A stretch of DNA of 64,000 nt from the NCBI GenBank assembly GCA_963555705.1, contig OY743184.1, positions 28,226,639 to 28,290,638 of the forward strand. The letters run 5' to 3'. A program made the position numbers and the translations under genes. The DNA is from Ligustrum vulgare (Eukaryota; Streptophyta; Magnoliopsida; Lamiales; Oleaceae). The notes below the pieces were generated by a model that made no database searches, was not told the origin of the DNA, and saw nothing but the letters and a program-made list of their open reading frames with translations. Shown piece after piece: positions 47,299-58,709 of the stretch. The number at the start of each line of letters is the position of its first letter. Positions within the stretch are counted from its first letter, which is position 1.

Positions 47299-48571
47299 CG
47301 ATTTTTATAATCCCGCAAGTGTACAGGTCACATAAGTAATAAAGTGGACTTAGAGTCTAGATATCAATCCCACGAGGATTGAGTAAACTTACGTTCTAGA
47401 CTAATAACCTTAACCGGAACAAGAAAAATGATTTGATTTGAATTTAAGATTTTAAATAAAATAAACTATCAAACTAAAATAAATGAAGATTCAAATTATG
47501 ATTTTCTTAAGTGACGTTTGACTATGTCGGGACATTTGATTTCACATAAGTCAATAATATTAATTACAATCATCAAGTTTTACTCCCATCTATGTGCTCG
47601 ATCGAATTCACGTTTGCATATGAAATTCCCCTCTCGGGTTTAAATCAACTCTACTAAGTTAGTCGACCATGTTAACAAATAGCTGGCCGTAATGACTAAG
47701 TGCATGGAACGCAAGAATTCATGTAGTGATCGCAATAATAACGAATGTATATCTCTATGATTTATCCAATTACCAGATTTTATCCCTAAATCTAAGTGTT
47801 AGCTCACCTCTTAGATTATGAAAACACTCATGACATCGTGAACAAGTGATCAATTCATTCACATATTAAACACGAAAATAAAATCAACACATGCATATTA
47901 TATGTCAAAATCAATTCATGAAATTAATAGCGTAAAACTTATGCTACATCGAATATCCTAACTAATAATTTAACTACTCATCACAAAATAATTAAAAGCA
48001 CGGTGATAAAATATAAACATGTTGAGCATATCAAATTAACAAGGAGAAAAGAAACTCTTGCACCAAGGAATTCTTCCACGTTGATAATATTCAATCCTCT
48101 CCCTTTACCTTCAATTTTCTCCCAAGAATTTGATATTAAGAACGCGAGGTTATGATATTTTTAAGGTCTACAAAGCTCCCCTAATTCGTGCATGAGAGGA
48201 AGTATATATAGAAGAGAAGAAAACCTACACTTTTAGCACAAGAAATCACACATGGGCCTGATCTTGCGCTGGGCCGGAAAGTTGTGCAGTCGAGCAGGCC
48301 AAAGTTTGGTGGCCGCGCAGTTATCTTAAAACAGTTTATGTTAATTTCAGGTTTATCGTGCGGCCATGCCTCTTGCATCTGGTTGTCACGCAGGCAAAGT
48401 ATTCCAGCGTACTTTCATCTTTCAGAAGTGTATAAGTAGGTCCCTGTCGTGATTCTGGGATATATTCTGCAATGTAAACAAATAACAAACAATTATGCAG
48501 AATTTATTCTAAAACGATAATAAATAATCGTAATTTAGATATATAAATAAGTATATAAAATACACTTATCA
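47299..48571 (-). mobile_element. solo LTR of an Athila-like gypsy element inserted in copia integrase
   Basis: 1.27 kb. On the minus strand it begins TGATAAGTGTATTTTATA and ends with the CACTTGCGGGAT-type sequence seen near the end of the 16,779 LTR, to which it is clearly related but diverged. No internal gypsy genes are present. Flanks GTATA (48,572-48,576) and GTCTA (47,294-47,298) match at four of five positions. A short stretch of copia integrase is missing at the left border, so the flank there may have been altered. GC-rich palindrome-like motifs sit at 48,262-48,395. Confidence 0.8.
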
Positions 48572-48576
48572 GTATA

Positions 48577-49271
48577 TGCAATAGATGTTTAATGAATGAT
48601 TCCAACATCTTCACAATATGTGGGAAAATGATATTCACCACCCCTATCACTTATAAGATATTTAATCTTAATGTTGCACAATTTTTCAACTTCATTTTTA
48701 AATATTTTATATTTTTTCAAAACTTCATCCTTACAGCACATTAAATACACATAACAATATTTAGAAAAATCATCAATGAAAGTCACAAAGTAAAGTTTTC
48801 CTCCTATACTAGGTTTGCTATGTAAATCACATGCATCACTGTGAATAAGTTCAAGTAAAGAACTATTTCTTTCAACTTTAGGAAAAGTAATTTTGTGATT
48901 TTAGTTTGAGCACATACTTTACATTTTCCTTCTAAGTCATGTTTGCAATTAGGAGTTAATTCAAGTATACTCATGTCATGCATTTTTCTAGTGTTTACAT
49001 GTCTTAAACATGAATGCCACATATATAAGGAATCAACAACAATGTAAATGAAATTTTTATTTTTATTCATAATATTAAGTTTAAACATTCCATCATACAT
49101 AAATCTCTTTCCAACAAAGACTCCTCCTTTAGACAATACAAACTTATTGGACTCAAATACAAGTTTGAAACCAAACTTATTAAGAAGACCTCTAGATACA
49201 AGGTTCTTTCGAATATCCGGAACATGGTAAACATACTTTAAAGTGAGAGTTTTCCCGGAAGTAAATTCCAA
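48577..49271 (-). pseudogene. copia gag-pre-integrase and integrase N-terminal part
   Basis: Gag-pre-integrase: LKYVYHVPDIRKNLVS, then LYMWHSCLRHVNTRKMH (zinc-binding His pair) and CKVCAQTKITK (Cys pair). Integrase core: MTFIDDFSKYCYVYL (first catalytic Asp region) and YLISDRGGEYHFPTYC (second Asp). A frame change separates the two near 48,800. The core stops at the inserted LTR. Confidence 0.85.
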
Positions 49272-50288
49272 ATTAATGTTCCCTTTGCCAAGAACATTTG
49301 AGGTGGTAGAATTTTCAATGCAGAGAATTTTCCCATCTTCAACTGGTTCATAAGTGGTGGAAGTATTTCAATCCTTACAAACATTCCTAGTGGCACCGGA
49401 ATCGATCCACCTCTCATTATTTTCCTCCACCATATTCACTTCACTTATCATAGTCACGAAATTGGAGTCCCCGTCTCGTTTCTTTTTCTTTGCAAGTCGA
49501 CAATCCCTTTTGAGATGTCTCATCTTTCACAATTGAAACAAGGTCCATTCTTCTTCTTGTCTTTGTTTTTGAAATCAAATTTCCTCTTTTTGGTTTTTGA
49601 GAAGTTTTGTTCATTTTCCTCATTGGCATCTTTCCCTTCCTATATGGACATTAGAAGATTGGCCATTCTTTTCCTCGGAGTTGTTCACCCTAAAGTCCTC
49701 TTCAATACGAAGATGTCGGCCCAAATCTTCAAGAGAAATGTTATCCTTTCTATGCTTGAGATTTTTCTTGTAATCTCTCTAACTCAGGGAAAGTTTGTCA
49801 ATTATAAAAGAGACAACAAAGGATTCATCCATATTCATGTCATGTTGTTAAAATTGGTTATATATATGAACTATTTCATAGAATTGCTCAATTACCTTTC
49901 TGTTATTCACCATTCAATAAAGATGAAATTGAGAGGCACGAAATTTTTTAGTTGTAGCATCTTCATACATGTATTTTGTTTCCAAAGCATCCCAAATTTC
50001 TTTTGCATTTCTTTTTCCATGGTATTGATCAAACAAAGCATTCGACATGGCATTGCATATATGGCCTTTGCATATGTAGTCATCTTGTTCCCATTTTTGC
50101 ATTACCCTTGTATTTGTCAAGGTTTCATCCTCAGTTTCTTCTAGATTTGGAGTTGTAAGAACATAAAGCACGTTGAGAGTAGTAAGTATGTAATGTAACT
50201 TGTTTTGCCAACGTCTAAAGTTTGAGCCTTCAAATTTCTTCAACTTCACAAAGTCTATGGTAAGATCACGAAGTGAGGAAGTAGCCAT
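49272..50288 (-). pseudogene. copia gag
   Basis: ATG at 50,288 (MATSSLRDLTIDF), 34 bp inside the 5' LTR border. It is of the UBN2 gag type: KKFEGSNFRRWQNKLHYIL, then KEIWDALETKY and FRASQFHLY. Frame breaks follow. A degenerate zinc knuckle and Lys-rich segment lie at ~49,560-49,440, leading to the protease region at ~49,420-49,280, which is not readable as a single frame. Confidence 0.8.
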
Positions 50289-50321
50289 CACAATAAACAC
50301 GTATAAATAAAGTCTAAAGAT

Positions 50322-50972
50322 TGTTGAAACGATGTTCGTAGTGTGATGACTAAACTTCGTAATGACTTTGACGATTCCAAGGCATAGCACTCGCTTTTCT
50401 TTAGACTTTATTTGTCCCACCAAATAATATGCACGAGAGATCCAAATAAGCCTCTAAGATACAATGGAATCAAAGTTTTGTTTAATGACGAAAGTGCAAC
50501 ATCCGGCAACAAACCCGAACACAAATACGATAATAAATACACAAGAGAATCTAGTATTCAAACTTGCAGTAATTGAATACTAGAAGTTTGTAGGTAAGAG
50601 AACAATATGAACTTTAATGCAAGAATATGAAAGCAAGTAGAGAAGAGAGGAGAAAACTCAATTGTTTATGAATCAACCAACTTTGAATCTTTTATAGAGT
50701 ATCAAGAGGTGTATATCAATAGATACAACCTTTACAAGTGATACAACTCTTCATGGTTCAACTTTTTCATGGAAAGCTATGTAATGATTAAAAAGGTACA
50801 AGAAAAATCAAGTTAAAAAAAAAAAAATTGTTAAACAGTCCCATGTGGCAGCATGAGTGACCCATGCGGCAGCATGACAACCTCATGCAATAGCATGGTT
50901 ATGTCTGGCCAAAATGTTATAGTTTACTTTTTTACCCGATTTTTCATTCCATTTTTCTACTATTCTCCAACA
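50322..50972 (-). repeat. 5' LTR of the copia element
   Basis: 651 bp, copy of 43,979-44,659. Three CATGYGGCAGCATG-type motifs at 50,842-50,855, 50,863-50,876 and 50,884-50,897. Confidence 0.92.
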
Positions 50973-51023
50973 CCGACTTCAAGACAGCAAGGACTAGCCA
51001 ATGTCAATTATTACATTCTAATA

Positions 51024-51269
51024 GCTCCCAGTGCATATCTCTCAGTGGCAAAGGGGAGGACTGGTAAGGCTCAACGCAGCGGTGTGCAGTGTTCGAATCC
51101 TAAAATATTGGATTTGTGCCTTGTCATCAACGGGAGTTACCCAAACTTTGGGCTTACCATCAAGTCCTCCTCCCGGGCTCTGAGAGACATAACCTGCAAT
51201 TAGCCTCCTCAACCAATAGTCCAAGACAGATCGGTTGGGATCCTCAAGGTGTGGGTTACGCCCCCAAGA
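51024..51269 (+). mobile_element. tRNA-derived SINE (246 bp)
   Basis: Flanked by imperfect 14-bp direct repeats ATTACATTCTAATA (51,010-51,023) and ATTACATTCTTATA (51,270-51,283). It has an internal Pol III promoter: A-box-like ATCTCTCAGTGGCA at 51,037-51,050 and B box GTTCGAATCC at 51,091-51,100. A tRNA-unrelated body follows. Size, promoter and target duplication fit a plant SINE. Open frames here are accidental. Confidence 0.85.
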
Positions 51270-51642
51270 ATTACATTCTTATAATTTCAATCGAACATGT
51301 ATACTTTCATTTGATTTTAATTAATGTAACTTCATCGAATTCTAACTAAAATTAATAATAATCATCACCACACACTCTCACTCCAGTTGCTGAACTCGAT
51401 GAAGACATCGCTTCTTAACAATCACATGAAATTTACCACTTAATTGCTGGCACAATATATAATATATTCTTTTCTATTTCTTAATACTATTCAATATTAT
51501 CCAATCACCTATTAAACATACTGGCATATAAATTTGATCACTACTCTATAACTGACAAATATGTATGTAACCTAGGCTTTACATATATATTTAGTTTTGT
51601 TACCTGTACAATTTTTCTGCAACCATACAACCAAGGTTTACA

Positions 51643-52385
51643 ATAGAGGTGTCAAGACGAACGGACCGATCAGACCTGTAAAAATTGGCTCGAATCGACC
51701 AAAGACCACTGATCGACCCGTGACCCATGCGGGCGTTTACGGATCAAGAAATTAACCGTGAGTTTCGTGGGTCAAACATTCACAGGCAGCAGTTAACCCG
51801 CTGGTCCGTGAATTTTTATTTATTTATTTATTTAAATATGGTAACATTGAAAATCTCTCTCTTCTTCTACAAACTCTAATACAACTTTTAAAGCAAAATC
51901 TTATTTTTTTTTCTCCTTAATAGCTAAGAAACATAATATTCTTTGATAATAGTAATTAGAAATACATTTAAAATTTAATTAATATATGTTTATGTTTTAT
52001 TTAAATTTGCAAATTTAGAATTAATTCATGTAACATAAAATTTAAATTTAAATTTTATGTAAATATTTTACTGTATGAATATGAATTTATTATTTTGATC
52101 ATTTTGTATTTAGAAATTTGACCAAAAAATTGCTATACATATGAAAAAAAATCTATTTTTTTTATTCATACAGGCCAAATCAAAACGAACTGCGACCCGC
52201 ATGAACTCGACCTGAATGGGTCAACGGACGAGGCTAGATTGTAGTTCGAAATTTGTGGACTGATCCGAAACCAGCTCGGAACCCGTAGCTGGCGGACTTT
52301 TTTCAAAACGAACCGTTTTCGAACTTTTATGTTGATGGACCGACCTGACCTGACCCGACTCGGACCACCCGGATTGACACCTTTA
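51643..52385. mobile_element. hAT-like MITE (743 bp)
   Basis: Terminal inverted repeats ATAGAGGTGTCAA and TAAAGGTGTCAA, flanked by GTTTACA on both sides (51,636-51,642 and 52,386-52,392; eight bases with one mismatch if extended). The subterminal parts are rich in inverted GACCC/GGGTC and CGGACC words, the centre is AT-rich. It lies ~250 bp from the 3' end of the ACR6-like coding region. Confidence 0.85.
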
Positions 52386-52632
52386 GTTTACAGCACTTCC
52401 ACACAGCTTACAGTTTACTTGTAAGGCATGAAGATTTACATGAACTACATTATTCGCATATTTACAGTATTAGTATATGGTCATTTCGTGTTTAATACTT
52501 CTGGAGTACAGGGGAGAATACAGACGTCTACTTGAAGTATTCACAAACCTTAACAGTTTTTCCTCCCTTAAGACTTATATTCTACGTTGTATGCACAATA
52601 GTCTAAGAATAAGATTTGATCAATCTGAAATT

Positions 52633-55541
52633 TCAAGCTTTGAAGAAGCTCCCGAAAAGGTAGCTAAATGTATTCTCATTCTGGGTTTTTGCTGAGGAAC
52701 TTGAGTTCCATTTGACATGCAAAATACCTTGTCCAATCTGTCTGCGAATCGAGTCGACTATCTTAGGCTCAACCGGGTTACCTGTCACATCCGTGACGTA
52801 GAAAGTGTCTCTGGCTTTGCCGCCCTTTGTCGATATTTCTGCTCGTTTGATACACAAACTGTTTTCCCTGAATATCCTCGTAATATCTGATAAAAGTCCA
52901 AGTCTATCCTCCGCGCACAATTCTAATTCCAGTCCCTGATGAAACAAATGCACCCTAAACTTTACTTTCAAGAGCAATGTCAAAAATAAAAAGAAATAGA
53001 AACGAGCAAAGCACATAGATTAATGCGGTTCCCTCTCAACGTGAGGGCTACACTTATTTGCCACTCCAAATTTTCACCAGAATGAAGAAGTCAAGGCCCC
53101 TTTTTTTTTCACACTCGTAATGCACAAAATGCACAAAAAAACTTCCATACTGAATTATTTACCATAAGAAAGAATCGCAATCAAAGGATAAGTGTCCAGT
53201 GTTATTAGTCATAGCTGAATCTAACGCAAACTTAGAATACAAATTTGTGCTAATCAGCATACCTCATAGTCTCGCCTTTCAATGGCTGCTTCTAGACACT
53301 GCATGACACGTTCTCTCTCAGCTTCTGAGCTTATAGGAACTCCATCAACATGTCGAATGTAGTATTCCTACATATTTAAAGGACAACATATAATTTACAT
53401 GTCTATTTGATTCTGAAACGTATATGCGTATGCAAATCAATCAACTAGTTCACCACTTTATCCAGTTTCTTTGAAAATTCAAGTCCATTTTCAACATGCA
53501 GATTGTATATTTTGAGAAGAAACTGTACCTGATATGCTTCCATTCTCCCGGTGTGTACTACTCCATGAAAAACAACGTACTGCATGTCTGTTAGAGTGCA
53601 GACAATATCAAACAACAGCTTGGGTCGATCTTTTGACCTCATAGTAATGACAGTGTAATCTCTTTCAGCACAACTGGACACAATTACATGAGGTCTGGAA
53701 CTTTTATCATCAACACTGGTCCCTCTGTGTCTTTCAACCTTATCATAATCCCGATCAGCAAACATAATCTGGTGTAATCTTCTTTCCCTGTGGGTTATCC
53801 CAGGAGGCGAAAGTGACATTTTTGCAGTCTTGAGATCATTATTTCCTTTAAGCACATTGCAAAGCATCTCCTTTATCACTGCAACACGTTTTTCGTCTTC
53901 AATTGCACAACCTGTAGTGTAATCAATCACGTGAACCACTGCTGCAGCTCTAGCATTATGCGTCCATATCTCAGCATTCACCACATTGCAATGAAGATCA
54001 GTGAGAACAGCACACACTTCAGACAATAAACCAGGCCTGTCTGTTCCTGTTAGTTCAATGCATGTGCTCTCCTCAGAAGGAACCAAACCAACAGACCCTC
54101 TTAGAGAAGGTACTGATCCACCATCATTTTCAAGTCTCTGAAGAATAGTAGATTGACAAGGAAATTAATAAGATTAAAATACTGGAAAGACATCAACTAA
54201 AACAACATTAAACAAATAAGTATACATTTAGCCCGCCACAAGAGAATCCAATAAATGAATAAATAAATAAAAGGAAAATGTTAAAAGATTTGACAGGGAT
54301 TAAAAGTACTTCAGCCACGCCTAGGAAAAAGAAAAGCAAAATTCCCCAAAAAGATAATTCAATTTCCCTTTCTTTCAGCCTTAAAGGCGTCCATCTACGA
54401 ATTCAAGCACTCCATTAGTCATCTTTCTACACACTATTTTAGAAAACCAACATATCATATTGCATGCTTAATCATGGCAATAGAAGAAAAGATTCAGCAG
54501 AGATCTTATACCTTTTGGATATAGTTGATAACCTCTTCATCTCTTATTTTCTCTCCTTCACGATCAATCACATTAAACACTGTTCAATTTCAACGAAGTT
54601 GATATAAGGATTAAACTTTAAAAAAAACTACAAAAATGTGCAATAATCTCCAACCCTCCCTGTCCCAAGTGTATATAGCAAGTCCTAAAGATCCATACCA
54701 TCCATGAACCATCCCCCATCAGATGAGATGTACGCTTTCGTAATAACAAGGTTCAAATCTGTTAGCACTTGAACTACTTCAAGGAGGATTCCATGCTTAT
54801 TTACACATTCAACCTAGACAAGCAAACTATTAAAATACAGAAATAATTGGCCAGGAAAATAAAAACCTTGCCTAATCTCCAAACCACTCACAGCAAAAAT
54901 TCACTTTAAATCAGTCGGAGAGTCTAGTGTTATACCTGGATGACAGTTGCACCCTCACACGAATTGTTGTCAATATTAACCCTGATATAAGAACAGATGG
55001 CTCATAAAACTCCATGGAAATCAAATTACAATTAAAATTAATAGATTTCTCCACACTTTGAAGACATTCAAAAATTACTTTCAGCTTAAGAAAAACTTAA
55101 CTTTCCACAATAGTGAAAAGTAGATTAAAGAAAAATCATGAAGACCACATTAAATAACATTGGTGAACAAGAAGCATTTCAATTTCTTCTTTTTCAAACA
55201 ATAAGGTGGGAATTAGAGATTAACAAACCCTTTAACCTTTGTATCACTGCCTAAATTAGGGATTTTAGTTAAGATTAGAAAGCTCAAATATTTAAAAATA
55301 TCCATCTAAATAGAGCTCGAATGAAATGAATTAGGAAAAAAAAAATGAATTACCTAAGAAATAATTTTAATAAAATTACAAATGAATTGAAAATCAAAGA
55401 GACAAACATTTAATTACCCAAAAAAAAAAAAAAAAAAAATCAGCGAGGCCAACAGAATGAATCATATGAAAGAAAAAATAAATAAAATAAATACCTGGGT
55501 GAATTAACCCTCCTAATAAGTTTTGCGAATTCATCATCCAT
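52633..55541 (-). CDS. ACR6: ACT-domain repeat protein, ACR6-like; complete, seven exons
   Basis: Exons (minus strand): 55541-55495, 54981-54936, 54813-54699, 54579-54512, 54137-53529, 53367-53263, 52935-52633. All introns are GT-AG and phases join without breaks, giving 1,293 nt and 430 residues. It starts [15 protein letters not shown]; the ATG was chosen because it begins this family-typical N-terminus and keeps phase. Four ACT domains lie in series: [17 protein letters not shown] (~35-51), [20 protein letters not shown] (~113-132), [20 protein letters not shown] (~255-274) and [20 protein letters not shown] (~337-356); the end is [26 protein letters not shown] lies between domains 2 and 3. 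ACT domains usually bind amino acids or other small ligands; plant ACR proteins are thought to act as sensors, with no enzyme domain. The [18 protein letters not shown] and VFHGVV sequences favour ACR6 over ACR4 or ACR8. No stops or shifts, so probably functional. Confidence 0.9.
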
Positions 55542-56129
55542 TTCTTCATTTCTCTCAAACATTTGGCAGTAACAAAAACTAAATTATGCAAAAGTGTTTA
55601 TTTTACAAAAAGTAAATGACTGAGAAGCATTCACAAAAAAATAAAAATGCAAAATACAATACAAAACGCGATTCATGCCCTAATATCAGCCTCCAAAAAT
55701 ATAAAAAGAATAACAGGTTATAATATGATATTTTTAGAGAGGGGGGGGGGGAGAGAGAAGTGCGTATTTGTTTGTGAGTGGGTGACGAACTGTAACTAAT
55801 TTTAATTGGGTACAATCCATGGGGTTTTATCATTTGCTATGCGGCAGTGGAAAATGACAGTTATGATATTATGGACGGTGATGCAATCACCGCACGGATC
55901 ACCCCAGCGTTGAGGGTGCGGCCCTCTATGTGAGGGTGCCGTGGGTGAACCCGTGGTGATAGTATCATTTTTCTGATATTATTAGTTTTATTGTACACGT
56001 GTATAATTGTATTCTGATGTTCGGTTAAATATAATGATTATTATTTATTAAAACGTGTTATTCTAAAAAAAGGTTGAGCCGTAACGTTGACGGCTCCTAC
56101 CTATTCTGTCTTGAGTTTTGGTTGTCTTG
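55542..56129 (-). promoter_or_regulatory. 5' region of the ACR6-like gene
   Basis: Minus-strand upstream sequence of the ACR6-like start. It holds a CTCTCTC-C11-TCTCT pyrimidine tract at 55,735-55,760, typical of plant 5' leaders, and A/T-rich TATA-like words beyond it. Upstream ATGs exist (for example near 55,550 and 55,678) that could be uORFs or lie in a leader intron; the transcription start was not fixed. At 55,875-55,965 is a short inverted pair (ATCACCGCACGG ... CCGTGGTGAT) that could form a hairpin. Confidence 0.4.
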
Positions 56130-56312
56130 GATTTTGTGAAGGATGTAAATTGCAGGTTATGCTTCTAAGGGTACAGAGTGGAAGAATGCTTTTACATTTA
56201 CATTTACCCAATGGCCAAATTCATATTTTAGGATTCAAACCCTTGACGCGACAATTTCAAATAAAGCTAGAGTTTTTTCACCTCCCCCTTTTACCACTTG
56301 GAGATGTACCAT
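56130..56312 (-). mobile_element. SINE-like sequence (tRNA-derived promoter)
   Basis: On the minus strand, an A-box-like CATCTCCAAGTGGTAAAAGG (about 56,308-56,289) and a B box GGGTTTGAATCC (56,242-56,231) are ~55 bp apart. The sequence after the B box (GAATCCTAAAATAT) matches the SINE at 51,024-51,269, suggesting related families. No clear target duplication; the end was placed by eye. Confidence 0.5.
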
Positions 56313-56360
56313 AGAGACTTAAAATATGTTATTCTAATCCTCATAAATGTGAATCTCTAA

Positions 56361-56952
56361 TTAGGGATGACAATAGATCGGGTTTACTAAACTCATATCA
56401 TACTCACTAGAGATTTATAACCTCCATATCTTACCCATATATCCATTTAAGAATGACCGATCGAGTGCGGGTCGGGAGAGGGTATGCCTCTATACCCATT
56501 TGAAACTCATTAACAATTAATTTTTTAGGATTCTGAATAGGTTATATGTTAGAGGTGCTCCGATTTAACTTGAATCAGTTAAATGTTAAGTTTCATTTGA
56601 ATTTGGTTTAAGAAAAAGCTTGTTCTATACTAAAACTAAATAAGCGAATTTAAACAATTTTTTTAGATGTTAACAATGTCAGTAGTTTAAATATATTAAG
56701 GTTTACACATTAACAATGTCAATAGATATTTGAATTCTGTTTTTTTTTTTTTTTTTTTACACAATCTTTTTTGTTTTAAATTCTATAATTTTTTAAGAAA
56801 ATTAATGAGTATGCAGGAGTATGGTTATTGTAGTAAAACTCACACCCAACTCATACTCATGTCTAGTTTTAAAGTTTACCTCCATATAATTTCCGCTCAT
56901 TTATGTTTGGTCTCCAACGAATATCGGGTCCGTCGGTATTATTGTCATCCAT
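56361..56952. mobile_element. hAT-like MITE (592 bp) with a perfect 8-bp target duplication
   Basis: ATCTCTAA lies on both sides (56,353-56,360 and 56,953-56,960). Terminal inverted repeats are TTAGGGATGACAATA and, from the other end, ATGGATGACAATA. No transposase. Contains a poly-T run at about 56,740-56,758. About 0.8 kb upstream of the ACR6-like start codon. Confidence 0.9.
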
Positions 56953-56960
56953 ATCTCTAA

Positions 56961-58709
56961 TATTATGAATAAATAATGATTTTAGTGTTTATAAATATAA
57001 ACCAAACATATAGTAAAAATATAATGAGCATCTATATATCACATGAGAAAAGAATTATTTAAAACAAAACTCTCTTTTTGTATGGGACAAATACTAGATT
57101 TTGAGACAATGGTAATTGAAGTTTTTTTACATCCTTGTTTTGTGGTGATTAAAATCATATTTTGAAGAAACTGGTAATATACAAGTGCATTGTACGTGAT
57201 CAAGTAATAATATTTTAAAATTTAAAATTTTTGAAATTCATATTATTAATTATTAATATTAATAGTTACACATTTAAAGTAGAAATTGCAATAATGATAA
57301 AATAACATCTACATTACTTTGTTAGATGTTATAATGAACAATGTTGATACTTTATTTATTTATTACATTCATAAAAATACAAATGCAATTAAAGATAAGC
57401 GTAAAATAAGACATACTAACGGGAACTTGAATCCAGTGAATATCGTTCTGACAATTGATTTTTGATGATTGAGAAACACATGATATGAAATTGTATGGAC
57501 TTGGTGATGTATGAATAGGGATCTCCACGACTGTATTTTAAGAGGTATAAATTTAAAGTTATTAATTTTAATGCAAGCGAACGTATTATTTGATTAAATG
57601 ATATTGTACCTTCGCTGTTGTAGTAGTTTATTGTAAAGAATATTATTTATGTATGTACTCTTCTTGTTAGACGTGTTTAATTTGATTAACATTTTGGCGG
57701 TAGACATTGAATTATCCTTTAATAGAGTAACATATAATTGGCCATGAGAAAAGACGTATTAGGTAGATACTCCAACGTGGGTAGAGTTTGTCCTTGAACT
57801 TTATTTATTACCAATTTATCATTGCAAAACAAAAGCATATAGAAAATTGCTTTCCCTTAAACATGAATGAATATCCTTCATTATTTGTTGGACAAAGTTT
57901 GAAATTTTTTCATTTATCAATTTTGTGTCCTACATGTCTTTAATACGTGTGCACCTTATAACAATAAAGTAGTTTGCCTCAAAGATATTATAAAAGTGTT
58001 TGCTTCAATTTAAGAGTTTAATACAAACATTATAATCATGTCAAGGAAGACTTTTCATACATTCTAATTACGGGAATATTTTTAGTTCATAATTCATTAA
58101 ATTTGTTGTTTGGCTTTGCACCATGTATATGTGTTTGGGAAATTGTCTCTAACAAGTTCTAATTCTAATTGAATGCTTGTGTCATGTGTTTGAAAACGAT
58201 TTCAATTGGTATTATTTTGAAGTTTGGAGGACTTTTATTGCAAAAATGAATTAAAATAAAGGTTGAATTCTTTTTTGAATAAATGTGATGGCGTCCTTTT
58301 AGCAATATAAAAGAGTTTCTTTTGTCTTTGTTGAATTGAAATTAGACTCTTCTATGTAGTACTTGATCCTATGAATAGATTATGTTTTTCGTTAGTTTAA
58401 GAGTGTGGTTATAGAATTTTGTGAGGAAAAATCGTAGATTAACATCTTGATTTCTTTTATTTTTTCTTTGTGAGTTGTACAAAAAATAGAAATTGATAGA
58501 TGTTGGGTGTTTTTCCTACAATACTTGGGGTTGACGAGTGAAATTCTACATTTTTATAAGATTTTCATACAGTGGAAAGCTTTAACGATCCGTAAATTTT
58601 TCATCATATTTTTCTAATTTTTACTGTTTGCTATTTTTCTTTGAACAACAAAAGAATCGTGTAGGTAAATTAAATTAAATGAAATATAATTTTTTTCCCA
58701 ACAAGTGTT
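56961..58709. other. AT-rich intergenic, no gene
   Basis: No open frame or paired repeat recognised. A weak resemblance to the Athila-like LTR (ACAAGTGCATTGTACGTGAT, CAAGTAATAATA) at about 57,180-57,450 may be an old LTR fragment. Confidence 0.35.

Larger units (their letters stand above)
43979..50972 (-). mobile_element. Ty1/copia retrotransposon with an internal solo gypsy LTR
   Basis: LTRs 43,979-44,659 and 50,322-50,972, perfect target duplication CCGAC (43,974-43,978 and 50,973-50,977), and a polypurine run (GAAAATGGTGGAGGATTG) ahead of the 3' LTR. Coding order on the minus strand is gag, gag-pre-integrase, integrase, RT, RNase H, the copia order. The interior is full of stops, and integrase is split by an inserted gypsy LTR (47,299-48,571). 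Confidence 0.92.

Noticed and set aside
49515..50144. 209-residue plus-strand open frame, Phe/Leu-rich and membrane-like
   Set aside because: Antisense shadow of the copia gag region; hydrophobic look comes from reading Lys/Glu-rich codons backwards.
51037..51100. A functional tRNA gene at the A and B boxes
   Set aside because: No cloverleaf or anticodon arm can be formed around them; target duplications and a long body identify a SINE.
57000..58700. A gene in the AT-rich interval between the MITE and the gypsy LTR
   Set aside because: All frames are closed within short distances and no splice-joined coding pattern was seen.
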